A stretch of 64,000 nucleotides of DNA, taken from positions 310,001-374,000 of the forward strand of contig NZ_AP023087.1 in NCBI RefSeq assembly GCF_045862395.1, read 5' to 3'. Every line of letters starts with the position of its first letter. The first letter of the stretch is position 1. Made by a program: the position numbers and the translations under genes. Below, in pieces: positions 18,492 to 27,691 of this stretch. The notes under the pieces were generated by a model. That model worked only from the letters and a program-made list of their open reading frames with translations, was not told where the DNA came from and made no database searches. Origin of the DNA: Marinicellulosiphila megalodicopiae. Its GTDB lineage: Bacteria; Pseudomonadota; Gammaproteobacteria; Pseudomonadales; Natronospirillaceae.

Positions 18492-18530
18492 TTGCTTTTT
18501 AAAAACGATAACTTGAATTTTATATAAATT

Positions 18531-18567
18531 AAAAGGCTAATTCACAATGTGAGTTAGCCTTTTTTTA
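18531..18567. terminator. bidirectional terminator between convergent genes
   Basis: AAAAGGCTAA pairs with TTAGCCTTTT around TTCACAATGTGAG, with A and T runs on either side. It serves the lipoprotein (rightward) and the heme lipoprotein (leftward, stop at 18595). Confidence 0.88.
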
Positions 18568-18594
18568 TTTAATTAATGTTTTTTTAATTAATGT

Positions 18595-20115
18595 TTATTT
18601 ATGAGGCGATTTTTGAGCGCCACCAAATATAAAACTATAATCCGTTGCATAGTTTTTGTTAGCCCCTGCTTCTTTCGAAATGGATGCATTTTTATGGCAT
18701 GACAAACAGCTGAATCCTTGAGCGTAGGATTCTAACATTGTGTTAGCAACCGGAGTGCTTGTTAAAGATGGCGTTTCACCACTTGTGGACAATGGTGTAA
18801 CTGGGGGATTACCTTCAGGTTTGTTATCATTGACTGCCGCTGATGACCACAGCACATTCACTAACACGTAATTTTTAAATACTGAATCAGGATTCGCTTG
18901 TGAAATTAATTGATGAACGGAATCATTAATTGAAGCAACGTGATTGTCGTTTGTATTAATTATAGGAAAATCTCTACTAACTCGAATTGGATACGCTGGA
19001 CAATTTGGTGTGCCATCTAAATAATACGCGGGTGATACATTCGTATCACATGAAGTTTTAGTTACCAATTGGTCATTAACTTTTTTTGCAGCACAGCCTG
19101 AAGGAATGCTAGTTTCTGCGCAGGTATTATTATAGAAAGTAAAATCTCCATCAACGGTTCCATCTTGTTTTATTTCTTGAGTGTCTGGCACATTATCAAT
19201 ATGTTCAAAAGTAGACCAAACCCATTGTGGCTGTGATGCTGTTTTATGAATAATGTGTAATCCAACTAGTGCCATTAAATTTTGTGTGCAGTCATTGGTT
19301 TTGTCATCATAAATATACGCTTGAGTCAGTTTGTATTTTAACCATTTTGGGTTTTGTGGATCACTAACTTGTAGCCAAGCAGCCTTTAGTTCTAAGCCGC
19401 CTTGAACGGTCGTTGCCCCATCATCATATCCTTGAGGTAATACGATATTTTTATTTAGTTCTAAATGAATTTTTTGTTGATTTAAATCATATAATTTGTT
19501 TTTAGTAATATAATTATAAGAGTCTTCACCCATTAAAACTTCGTAATAAACAACATTACCATTTTTGTCGGCTAACCAGTTTGGATTTTGACTAGGAAAT
19601 GCTTGAGCAGTATCGGCATCTAAATTGAAATCGCCATTTGTTCGGCTCGACGACATATAACGAATATTTTTTTCAGTAGCTTGTGACGCACATGCATTTT
19701 GAGAAATAGATGGCGTACCCCAAGGTTCTGGCGGTTGTGCATTTTTGCGCATGACATCTTTAAAATTTGCGTACGTTTCCCAAACCACATTTTGTGTGAT
19801 TCCCGTTTTACCAAAGTCTTTAGCAGTAATGTTATTATTTGGTTGTCCTGGTTTTTTAGGATCCACCTCCCAATTTAACCCAATAAATGTTTGCCAGGCA
19901 AAACAGTTTAATCCATCTTGAGATGTGATGGCAGTATCACCAGGGGTATTACTTGAAATGCTTGGGACATTTAAACAATCAAATGTAACGGCTGATGATT
20001 CGATAGTTTTAGGGCTTGAATCGCTCATTATTTGAGTAGTTTGTTTTTCTTTTTTATTGCATGCACTTAAAAAAATTATGCAAAAAATAATGGTATATAA
20101 CTTTTTATTATTCAT
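18595..20115 (-). CDS. lipoprotein with C-terminal c-type heme motif
   Basis: 506 residues. The signal peptide with lipobox (CIIFLSAC, Cys19) places it in the periplasm, anchored to a membrane. A single CxxCH heme site (CLSCH, residues about 470-474) lies near the C-terminus. The large middle region carries conserved-looking blocks (CFAWQTFIGLNW, VVWETYANFKDVM, WSTFEHIDNV) that I associate with uncharacterised bacterial proteins. Several further cysteines may pair. It is the last gene of an operon with the 575-aa protein (13 bases upstream) and a tyrosinase-type protein. The heme suggests it accepts electrons; no distal Met ligand was assigned. Confidence 0.75.
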   Translation of the reverse strand: MNNKKLYTIIFCIIFLSACNKKEKQTTQIMSDSSPKTIESSAVTFDCLNVPSISSNTPGDTAITSQDGLNCFAWQTFIGLNWEVDPKKPGQPNNNITAKDFGKTGITQNVVWETYANFKDVMRKNAQPPEPWGTPSISQNACASQATEKNIRYMSSSRTNGDFNLDADTAQAFPSQNPNWLADKNGNVVYYEVLMGEDSYNYITKNKLYDLNQQKIHLELNKNIVLPQGYDDGATTVQGGLELKAAWLQVSDPQNPKWLKYKLTQAYIYDDKTNDCTQNLMALVGLHIIHKTASQPQWVWSTFEHIDNVPDTQEIKQDGTVDGDFTFYNNTCAETSIPSGCAAKKVNDQLVTKTSCDTNVSPAYYLDGTPNCPAYPIRVSRDFPIINTNDNHVASINDSVHQLISQANPDSVFKNYVLVNVLWSSAAVNDNKPEGNPPVTPLSTSGETPSLTSTPVANTMLESYAQGFSCLSCHKNASISKEAGANKNYATDYSFIFGGAQKSPHK

Positions 20116-20128
20116 AGTCTTTGCCTTA

Positions 20129-21856
20129 TTAAATTATGTTTAAAATGCCAGGTAATGCAATGGGAGTAGCACAATTTGGATTTTGAATTGTGACACCTTT
20201 TAATCCTTTAGTTGCATTAGAGGACACGCTGATATTTAAAATATAGTTATAAAGTGAGTCGCTTGAACTGCTCGAACCTGCAGGCACGCCCGAGGCTGTT
20301 GTAATGTCTGTCACCTTAATTGAAATATTATTATCAACAGTGCCATCCTCATTACAAAAACATATGATGGCATCTTTAAAATTATCATTATTATAATTAA
20401 CTTGTAATGCCATATCTTGTAATTGAGTTCCCGCTTTTATAGGTGTTGGTAATTGTACAAAAGGTGGGTATGGATTGATGTCCAACATTGCTAACATCAC
20501 TTCATTTGACATAAACATTATGCCCTGTCCGTTCATGTCTGAGGTTTTATCTGCAACAGGTGGTAACGGTGTTTGTTTGGTTGCATCAGCAGGGGCTTTT
20601 AATCCTGTACCAGCTAGACACACATGAAACGTTTCAGCAATTTGTCCTGCAAATAATATAGGCTCAGGTTTTTGTGAAGAACCAGCAACGGTATTGCCAA
20701 TTAAAATATCACTGACTGTATAACCAAGATGTTCGGGTACTTCAAATCGTGCGTGTAAAATTTGATCGTACTTTGCACCATTTTCACCTGCGCGTGTTCC
20801 CCTTATTACGTTATAAAAAGTTGATGGATCAGTGCCATCGGGCGTTTTATAACTGCTAAAATCAGGGGCTTGAATATATAACCCAAGCGGGTTAGTTAAT
20901 GTGATCATGACACCTAAATTTTTAACTAACTGATTGGCTTGTAAACCAATATGTGGATCACTATTTCGATAGGCTCGACCGTAAGCGCCTTTGCAAACCA
21001 TCGTTTGCATATTGTAATCAACAGGGCTGATATCTCTTAAAATGGTGGCCTGGGCGGCAAGCATAATTTCAGCACCAATTGTATTGGGTGGGCTAGTTAA
21101 ATGCACCGCACCACCTTGCAATGGAGTTGCAATGGTTCCGCAATTCCATTTATTTAATGGGTTGTACGCTTCTCTTCCTGTGACTTGATCAATAACAAAT
21201 CCTGAGCCATCTTTTTTAGGTAAATATAAATCTTCAATTTTAATATTTGGACTGACTAATTGATGATAAAGCTCCAATACTTTTTCTGGACTGACGTTCC
21301 ATAATGTGTACCAATATTCAGGATTTTCACAAGTAAAGTCAATGCGAGTAATTTGGCCTTTTTCATTTCGAGTGACTGCCCATTCGCAGTATTCATCAAG
21401 CCATCCTCTTGGTCCATTTGGGTCGTACGCTTTCCACTCATTAATGGGTTGAGTCCAATCTAAACTTGGGCAGCGTTGTGCTGGAATAATGTAAGGCAAG
21501 CCAGTTTCAAATTGTTGAGATTTTGGCAAATTACCATAATCGCCAATTGCAAAAACTTGCATATTATCTAATTTATATGGGCTTTTTTCGTCTGAAGATA
21601 AATATATTTTTAATCGGTTTGGAAATGCTGTCCAAAAAATAGGTTCAACCGCAACGGTTTCTAATTCTTGAACAGTAGGGTCAATATACCATGAACATGG
21701 TGCTTGATTGTCCACTGTCCATGGGTTGCTAACTACGGCAGCTTTTGTGTAACCAGTTAATGCGATATTCCAGTTTTGTTCCAGTAATGCTTGCTCTTGA
21801 GAGCCTGGTGCAAAATCCGAAATCATTGAAGGAGTGCTAAATTTAAATGTTGTCAT
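20129..21856 (-). CDS. uncharacterised 575-aa protein in tyrosinase operon
   Basis: A 575-residue protein with no signal peptide or membrane helix. It has a block DEYCEWAVTRNEKGQITRID, then FTCENPEYWYTLW, and further NPLNKWN and NTIGAEIMLAAQATILR. From memory, similar blocks occur in uncharacterised proteins of actinobacteria and other bacteria; I know no function. Cysteines, Trp and Tyr are abundant in the first half. The C-terminal 120 residues look like an immunoglobulin-type beta domain. The start has GAGATC upstream. It lies 24 bases after the tyrosinase homologue and 13 before the heme lipoprotein, so it is probably a partner or maturation factor of the copper enzyme (inference). Confidence 0.7.
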   Translation of the reverse strand: MTTFKFSTPSMISDFAPGSQEQALLEQNWNIALTGYTKAAVVSNPWTVDNQAPCSWYIDPTVQELETVAVEPIFWTAFPNRLKIYLSSDEKSPYKLDNMQVFAIGDYGNLPKSQQFETGLPYIIPAQRCPSLDWTQPINEWKAYDPNGPRGWLDEYCEWAVTRNEKGQITRIDFTCENPEYWYTLWNVSPEKVLELYHQLVSPNIKIEDLYLPKKDGSGFVIDQVTGREAYNPLNKWNCGTIATPLQGGAVHLTSPPNTIGAEIMLAAQATILRDISPVDYNMQTMVCKGAYGRAYRNSDPHIGLQANQLVKNLGVMITLTNPLGLYIQAPDFSSYKTPDGTDPSTFYNVIRGTRAGENGAKYDQILHARFEVPEHLGYTVSDILIGNTVAGSSQKPEPILFAGQIAETFHVCLAGTGLKAPADATKQTPLPPVADKTSDMNGQGIMFMSNEVMLAMLDINPYPPFVQLPTPIKAGTQLQDMALQVNYNNDNFKDAIICFCNEDGTVDNNISIKVTDITTASGVPAGSSSSSDSLYNYILNISVSSNATKGLKGVTIQNPNCATPIALPGILNII

Positions 21857-21880
21857 TATGATCTCTGCTTTTATTGTTTA

Positions 21881-23626
21881 TTATTTGCAATGATTACAAC
21901 CATCACTTGGCTTTTCTTCTTTCTTTTTTTCAGGTCCTTTTGTCCAAACTGAAAATGCATTAAATCCAGGTAGTGTTTCATACTCAGATTTAGGCACAAT
22001 ATTGTGTTTACTGTCGCTCACTAATAAAGAGACACTGACAGAATTAGGTGCTGTTAATTTGCCATAAAAAGCGTTGTAACTTGCATCTAAAATTCGAGTC
22101 ACACCATGTTTGATGCAGCGATTTTTATCATCTTCGATGCCCATGCCAATTCTGCTGAGCCTGCCAACATAATGAATGGCGTTTTCGTTATGTTTATCTT
22201 CTGGGGTGGGATTTTCCAAATTAATAAATGCGTCGATAAAATAAGTGTCGTGGGTGCATCGAATGCCATCAAAAATAATATATAAATAATCTTCCCAAGG
22301 TTCGTAATCTGTGCCTTTTGAATCTGGAAATTTAGGTGGCTCAAAATCATAACCTAAAGATCGGCTGTCTTTTGCCATGTCACCAATAGTTGTATAAACA
22401 AATAAACGATCATCATCAAAACGAACAGATTTTGCATCGCTTCCTATAAAAGGACGGATTGGAAACGTTGCGGTATATTGTGCTTGTGGATTTTGACGTA
22501 ACCAAACTTCATATATTCGATCGATATTTGAATGTAATGACCAAAAAATTGGGTCATACGCAGTGTAAGTATTATCCGCCATATCAAATCCGATCCAGCC
22601 ATGAAAGTTGTCATGAGGCTGTTCGTAACGACCATCAAAATCACATTTGTGTGGATAATCACTATCAGGTGGAGGTGGCTCGAACGAAGGGATATTTGCC
22701 CAAGGATAACCAGGAGATCCTTGAGGTGTACTGAACACATCCCACTGCAGTGCTTGGCTGACTTGCTGTTGGAATTTACCTAATAAGTTGAGTTTTGCCT
22801 GTCTTTCTTTTTGTGAATCTTTGCCTTTTGTATATAAGATAGGATCACGCTGAACATAACGGCATTGCCCATCAGGTAACGTCACATCATTTATACAGGC
22901 TTTGCTTTTGGCATTTCGAGCAATTGCATATCGCAGAGGATTAGGGCGAATTTCTTTAGTGATTGGGTGCTCATAAGTTTCATCAATAAACGCCTGTGGC
23001 AGTCCAGCTTCTGGATCGCCATCTTTAGTTGCATTTGGTGACATCCAATTCCAATAGGGAACAGCCATCCCAATTTTTTCTTCAAAATACATCATGTAAG
23101 CGCGATGCCACAGTAAAAATGCTTCTTGATAATGTAAGCACCAATTTGTATGGATGTCTGCCATTTTTTGCCAAAGAGAATTCTCAATATCTAGGCTGGT
23201 TGCATCATAATCCTCAATTGCAGCACGGTATTGGTTTAATTCTTCGCTGCTCATAAATGCAATATTTTTGCGAATTCTTAAATTAACTGAAGGGTTTTGA
23301 GGTGAATCAATGATGTGTAAGTTTAAAATCGGATCTTGATCTGTTTGTCTGCTGCCTTGATTGACCCAGGTTCTAAATAACTCTAATGCGTCATCTGGCC
23401 AATATTGGGATGGGTCGTCAGTTAAGGGCATACTTTTCGAGCGTAGATGATTGTAAATAGTGACCTGCCATTGTTTGACACTTTCATAATCTGTTAAATC
23501 AATGAAATAACCAGACATACAGCCCTGCCATTGCTGAGCAACTTCGGATGGGTCTTTAACCCAGTAGGGTTTGGTAAATAAAATCAGGATTGAATCGTTC
23601 CAAGTGGGGTTTAATGTGTCTGTCAT
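21881..23626 (-). CDS. tyrosinase/polyphenol-oxidase-type dicopper protein
   Basis: 581 residues from the ATG at 23626 (GGAAGA upstream; a TTG five codons earlier is less likely). The CuA site is visible near residues 159-174, with His in DIHTNW, CLH and the WHRAY motif at the family spacing. The CuB site follows as PHDNFHGW and DPIFWSLHSNIDR. Type-3 copper proteins of this group oxidise phenols or catechols with O2. A C-terminal beta domain of about 130 residues (including FNAFSVW) may shield the active site, as in plant enzymes. The tail ends in EEKPSDGCNHCK, a Cys/His end that could bind copper. No signal peptide is seen, although its operon partner is a periplasmic lipoprotein. Confidence 0.85.
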   Translation of the reverse strand: MTDTLNPTWNDSILILFTKPYWVKDPSEVAQQWQGCMSGYFIDLTDYESVKQWQVTIYNHLRSKSMPLTDDPSQYWPDDALELFRTWVNQGSRQTDQDPILNLHIIDSPQNPSVNLRIRKNIAFMSSEELNQYRAAIEDYDATSLDIENSLWQKMADIHTNWCLHYQEAFLLWHRAYMMYFEEKIGMAVPYWNWMSPNATKDGDPEAGLPQAFIDETYEHPITKEIRPNPLRYAIARNAKSKACINDVTLPDGQCRYVQRDPILYTKGKDSQKERQAKLNLLGKFQQQVSQALQWDVFSTPQGSPGYPWANIPSFEPPPPDSDYPHKCDFDGRYEQPHDNFHGWIGFDMADNTYTAYDPIFWSLHSNIDRIYEVWLRQNPQAQYTATFPIRPFIGSDAKSVRFDDDRLFVYTTIGDMAKDSRSLGYDFEPPKFPDSKGTDYEPWEDYLYIIFDGIRCTHDTYFIDAFINLENPTPEDKHNENAIHYVGRLSRIGMGIEDDKNRCIKHGVTRILDASYNAFYGKLTAPNSVSVSLLVSDSKHNIVPKSEYETLPGFNAFSVWTKGPEKKKEEKPSDGCNHCK

Positions 23627-23839
23627 AAAAATATCTTCCAATGATGACTGAAGTTAATATGTGAATTTTTTCTCGAACGCTGTTAGTTTATAGCATTTAT
23701 TTCATTGAGAGTGAAATGGATTCTTAGCATAATTAATTGTTAAAAAATCTCTTGATATACGCATATAAAAATAAAAAATATTGGCGAAAATTCAAAATAG
23801 GGATCATGCTATAGGGGTCGCGTTGATTAGGTGTCATGC

Positions 23840-25096
23840 ATGAAAATTGTTGTGTTAGGTGCAGGTGTTATTGGAGTCACAACCGCTTGGTATTTAGCAA
23901 AAAGTGGTCATGAGGTTACCGTTGTTGATCGAAGACCTGATGTGGCTATGGAAACCAGCTTTGCTAATGCTGGACAAATTTCACCAGGATATAGTGCGCC
24001 TTGGGCAGCTCCTGGCATTCCTTTAAAAGCAATGAAGTGGTTAACTCAAGATTTAGCGCCCTTTAAACTCAGTTATAAAGATCTAGATATGCATTCACTT
24101 ATCTGGATGATGAAAATGCTAGCAAATTGTAATAAGCATGATTACTACATTAATAAATCCCGCATGATGCGTGTCGCTCAATATTCTTTACAGTGTTTTC
24201 AATCGATACGAAATGAATTGAATATTGAATATGACCAACGAATGCTTGGCACATTGCAGGTGTTTCGTACTCAAAAACAAATAGATGCATCTAAAAAAGA
24301 TATTGCAGTCTTACAAGAAAGTCATGTTGAGCATCAAGTATTAAGTGCGCAAGAATGTTTGCAGTTTGAGCCAGCATTAAAAGAAAATATCCATAAAATT
24401 GTGGGAGGCTTAAGGTTACCTAATGACGAAATAGGTAATTGCCAAAAGTTTACAACCCAACTTGCTGAGCATTGCAAAAAATTGGGTGTCATATTTTTAA
24501 TGGACACCAATATAATAAGTCTAAATAAAAATAGTAATGTAATTCAAAGTGTTATAACCGATAAGGGTGAGATATTAGCTGACAGTTTTGTATTGGCGCT
24601 TGGTAGTTATTCAACGCATTTATTGCGTGGTATTGATATTAAAATTCCGGTTTATCCTATAAAAGGCTATTCATTGAGTATGCCTATTTTAAATGAAAAT
24701 TACGCGCCAATGTCCACGGTCATGGATGAAACCTATAAAGTGGCGATGACTCGCTTAGGCAATACTATTCGAGTAGGCGGCATGGCAGAGATTGCTTCTT
24801 ATAATTTACAAATACCACCAGCGCGTAAAAAAAATATATCTCATTCGATTTTAGATTTATTTCCAAAAGCAGGGGATTATTCAAAAGCAGAATTTTGGAC
24901 AGGCTTGCGTCCAATGACACCCGATGGCACTCCGATTTTGGGTAAAACTGAAATTGAAAATTTATATTTAAATACAGGGCATGGCACATTAGGTTGGACT
25001 ATGTCATTAGGCTGTGCAAAATATGTGTCTGATATGATCAATAATCATCCACTGGAAATCGATGACGAAGGTTTGTCGATCAATCGCTATCAATAG
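23840..25096 (+). CDS. dadA: D-amino acid dehydrogenase-like flavoprotein
   Basis: 418 residues from ATG 23840 (AGGTG six bases upstream; a GTG at 23831 is also possible). The FAD-binding VVLGAGVIGVTTAWYLA starts at residue 3. Other DadA-like parts are ETSFANAGQISPGYSAPWA, FWTGLRPMTPDGTPILG and NTGHGTLGWTMS. DadA deaminates D-amino acids and passes electrons to the respiratory chain at the inner membrane. There is no alanine racemase next to it, so the substrate is not fixed by context. Confidence 0.88.
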   Translation: MKIVVLGAGVIGVTTAWYLAKSGHEVTVVDRRPDVAMETSFANAGQISPGYSAPWAAPGIPLKAMKWLTQDLAPFKLSYKDLDMHSLIWMMKMLANCNKHDYYINKSRMMRVAQYSLQCFQSIRNELNIEYDQRMLGTLQVFRTQKQIDASKKDIAVLQESHVEHQVLSAQECLQFEPALKENIHKIVGGLRLPNDEIGNCQKFTTQLAEHCKKLGVIFLMDTNIISLNKNSNVIQSVITDKGEILADSFVLALGSYSTHLLRGIDIKIPVYPIKGYSLSMPILNENYAPMSTVMDETYKVAMTRLGNTIRVGGMAEIASYNLQIPPARKKNISHSILDLFPKAGDYSKAEFWTGLRPMTPDGTPILGKTEIENLYLNTGHGTLGWTMSLGCAKYVSDMINNHPLEIDDEGLSINRYQ

Positions 25097-25179
25097 CATT
25101 TTAAGTTTTTAATTGAATCCATTTGTTTTGTTCATTTATACTGAGCTTATATTTTGATTGTTACTCGTTAAGGTTTCCA

Positions 25180-26265
25180 ATGATTTGCAAAGATAAAGAT
25201 CCAATTGATGCTCAATCTGCCAGAATCAAAGCAGGCATTGCACATGAACAATCGGTTGCGTTTTATTTGCGCAGAGAGTTTAAAAATCAATCGGATATTT
25301 TAGTGTTTAATGATCTGACATTATCTTTTGATGATGAAAAATGTCAGATTGATCATTTAATTGTGTATCGATATGGGTTTATTTTAATTGAATCAAAAAG
25401 CATCACTGGAGATGTGCGTGTAAATGAATTAGGCGAATGGAGCAGAAGTTTTAATCGTCAATTTTCTGGAATGGCATCACCAATTAAACAAGTTGAATTA
25501 CAACAGAAATTATTAAAAGAGTTATTGGCCGCTAATGCATCCAGTATTTTAGGGCGGCTCATTTTTAATAAATTTCAAATGGGATTTGGCGGGCGATGCT
25601 GGGACCAGCTTTGCGCAATCTCCTCTAATGCAATTATTAATAGAGATCAAGCAAGCGAATCAGTTAAGAATAAAATGGTGAAAGCCGAATTTATTGTTGA
25701 TCGATGCAAAGAAATCATGAAATTACCCACAAGTATTTTGGATTCCGCGTCCAAATTTTTAGATTCGCGACCAGGGTTTAAAGCCGCTGAAATTGAAAAT
25801 ATTCGAAAGTTTTTATTAGAAGCTGATAAAAGCTGTCGCAGTAAAAATAAAAACCAGAAAAGTAAAAATAAAGGGAATAAAAAAGTTGAAATAAAAGAAG
25901 AACAGCCATTAATTGAGGTCGCTAAAGAAAAAATAAGCACACCTATAATAACTAAACCCAGAATAACTAAACCAAGAATAACCACACCAAGAATAACCAC
26001 ACCAAGTATAGACGATGTTGAAAAATCAGTGCATTTAATTCAGTGCAAAAAATGCAATGAAGCGCAATATTTAACAGGCAAGTGGGGTAAATACGGATAT
26101 TATGTATTTTGCTCAAAATGCGAGTGTAATACCTCAATGAAAATTAACTGCCCACTTTGTGAATCCAAAAATGTAAAAAACCGCAAAGAAAAATCAAACT
26201 ATTATGTAGTGTGTTTAGAGTGTGAAAAAGAAAATTTGGTTTTTGAAGAACAAATAAAAGCTTGA
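25180..26265 (+). CDS. NERD-domain protein with C-terminal zinc ribbons
   Basis: 361 residues from ATG 25180 (AAGG upstream). A NERD nuclease-related domain occupies residues about 15-130; the PD-(D/E)xK-like core reads CQIDHLIVYRYGFILIESKS. A Lys-rich linker follows, with a short imperfect repeat (ITKPR, ITKPR, ITTPR, ITTPS). The C-terminus has eight cysteines in four pairs (CKKC, CSKC, CPLC, CLEC), like two topoisomerase-type zinc ribbons. It probably processes or binds DNA or RNA. It stands alone; no defence partner is visible. Confidence 0.82.
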   Translation: MICKDKDPIDAQSARIKAGIAHEQSVAFYLRREFKNQSDILVFNDLTLSFDDEKCQIDHLIVYRYGFILIESKSITGDVRVNELGEWSRSFNRQFSGMASPIKQVELQQKLLKELLAANASSILGRLIFNKFQMGFGGRCWDQLCAISSNAIINRDQASESVKNKMVKAEFIVDRCKEIMKLPTSILDSASKFLDSRPGFKAAEIENIRKFLLEADKSCRSKNKNQKSKNKGNKKVEIKEEQPLIEVAKEKISTPIITKPRITKPRITTPRITTPSIDDVEKSVHLIQCKKCNEAQYLTGKWGKYGYYVFCSKCECNTSMKINCPLCESKNVKNRKEKSNYYVVCLECEKENLVFEEQIKA

Positions 26266-26357
26266 ATCTAATCAATCTTAGTATTCAATCTCCAATTAAA
26301 AAAATTGTACAATTTATAATCTAAAGCTCTATTGAATCAACCTGTATTGTGGTTATC

Positions 26358-26427
26358 CTTAAGGAGAAAAGCACTACATTAGTGCGCTTAAGCCTAGTAA
26401 TCACGGCTCATCTGGAAATAATCAGGC
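26358..26427 (+). other. structured leader candidate upstream of pgk
   Basis: CTTAAG (26358-26363) pairs with CTTAAG (26387-26392), and inside it GCACTA pairs with TAGTGC around a CAT loop. A second possible stem AGCCT/AGGCT spans 26391-26427. It ends about 60 bases before the pgk start. No known riboswitch is recognised; it could be an mRNA leader fold or a promoter-region dyad. Confidence 0.35.
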
Positions 26428-26488
26428 TTCACATTGAGTTTTAGAATAGATGTTGTAAACTGTCTCTTTTTTTCTAGAACCCAATAAT

Positions 26489-27679
26489 ATGAAAACATTA
26501 CAATCTTTTAATTTTGCAGGTAAAAAAGCCATCGTACGTGTTGATTTTAACGTGCCATTGGATAAAGAATTCAACATTACTGACTTCACGCGTATTAATG
26601 CGGTTGTGCCAACTATTAAGAAAATCTTAGCTGATGGCGGATCTGTTGTATTAATGTCTCACTTAGGTCGTCCAGATGACGGACCTGAAGAGAAATCATC
26701 TTTAAAGCACATTGTTGCTGCTGTTTCTGAAAAGATTGGTACTGACGTTCAATTCGCTGATGATTGCATTGGCGCTCAAGCAAAAGAAAAAACAGCTGCA
26801 TTACAAGCTGGACAGGTACTTTTACTTGAAAACCTACGTTTCTACAAAGAAGAGACTAAAGGCGATGTAGATTTTGCTAAAAAATTAGCTGACTTAGGCG
26901 CTGACGTTTATGTAAATGACGCATTTGGTACCGCTCACCGTGCACACGCTTCAACTTCAATCATTGCTCAGTTCTTCACTGATAAAGTATGTGGTTTAGT
27001 AATGGAAGCTGAATTAGTAAATGCTGATAAAGTATTAAAATCTGCTGACAAGCCGTTCACTTCAATTATGGGTGGCGCGAAAGTTTCTGATAAATTATTA
27101 ATTATCGAAAAATTATTAGACGTTGCAGACAACATCATCATTGGTGGTGGTATGTCTTACACATTCGCAAAAGCAGCCGGCGGTAACATCGGTGATTCTT
27201 TATGTGAAAACGACAAATTAGAATACGTTTTAGAATTACAAGAAAAAGCAAAAGCAAAAGGCGTTAACTTAATTTTCCCAATTGATAACGTAGTAGCCGA
27301 TGATTTCTCAAACGACGCAAACACTCAAGTGGTATTACGTGGTTGTATTCCAGATGGTTGGGAAGGTTTAGATATCGGTCCACAAACTCGTGAATTGTTC
27401 TCTAAAGTAATCAGCGAATCTAAAACAGTTTTATGGAACGGTCCAATGGGCGTTTCTGAAATTCCAGCATTTGCACACGGTACAGTAGCCGTAGCAACCG
27501 CAGTTAAAGACGCAACCGTAGCGGGTTCTTTCTCTTTAATTGGTGGTGGCGATTCTGCTGCAGCAATTAACAACCTAGGTTTTGGTGATGACGTTTCTTA
27601 TGTTTCAACAGGCGGCGGCGCGTTGTTAGAATATATGGAAGGGAAGGTATTACCAGGCGTAGCAGCACTAGAAGACTAA
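26489..27679 (+). CDS. pgk: phosphoglycerate kinase
   Basis: 396 residues. Motifs are VRVDFNVPLD (residues 17-26), LMSHLGRPDDGPEE near 55, NDAFGTAHRAHAS near 145, IMGGAKVSDKLLIIEKLL near 191 and the C-terminal GGGDSAAAINNLGFGDDVSYVSTGGGA. It makes ATP in glycolysis. Codon use is visibly more selective than in neighbours (many GTT, GAA, GGT, TTA), as in highly expressed genes. Repeats rather than a clear terminator follow directly. Confidence 0.97.
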   Translation: MKTLQSFNFAGKKAIVRVDFNVPLDKEFNITDFTRINAVVPTIKKILADGGSVVLMSHLGRPDDGPEEKSSLKHIVAAVSEKIGTDVQFADDCIGAQAKEKTAALQAGQVLLLENLRFYKEETKGDVDFAKKLADLGADVYVNDAFGTAHRAHASTSIIAQFFTDKVCGLVMEAELVNADKVLKSADKPFTSIMGGAKVSDKLLIIEKLLDVADNIIIGGGMSYTFAKAAGGNIGDSLCENDKLEYVLELQEKAKAKGVNLIFPIDNVVADDFSNDANTQVVLRGCIPDGWEGLDIGPQTRELFSKVISESKTVLWNGPMGVSEIPAFAHGTVAVATAVKDATVAGSFSLIGGGDSAAAINNLGFGDDVSYVSTGGGALLEYMEGKVLPGVAALED

Positions 27680-27691
27680 TCAGACCGATTT

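Noticed and set aside
22459..22783. Rightward ORFs inside the tyrosinase gene
   Set aside because: They are antisense shadows of a gene with conserved copper-site motifs.
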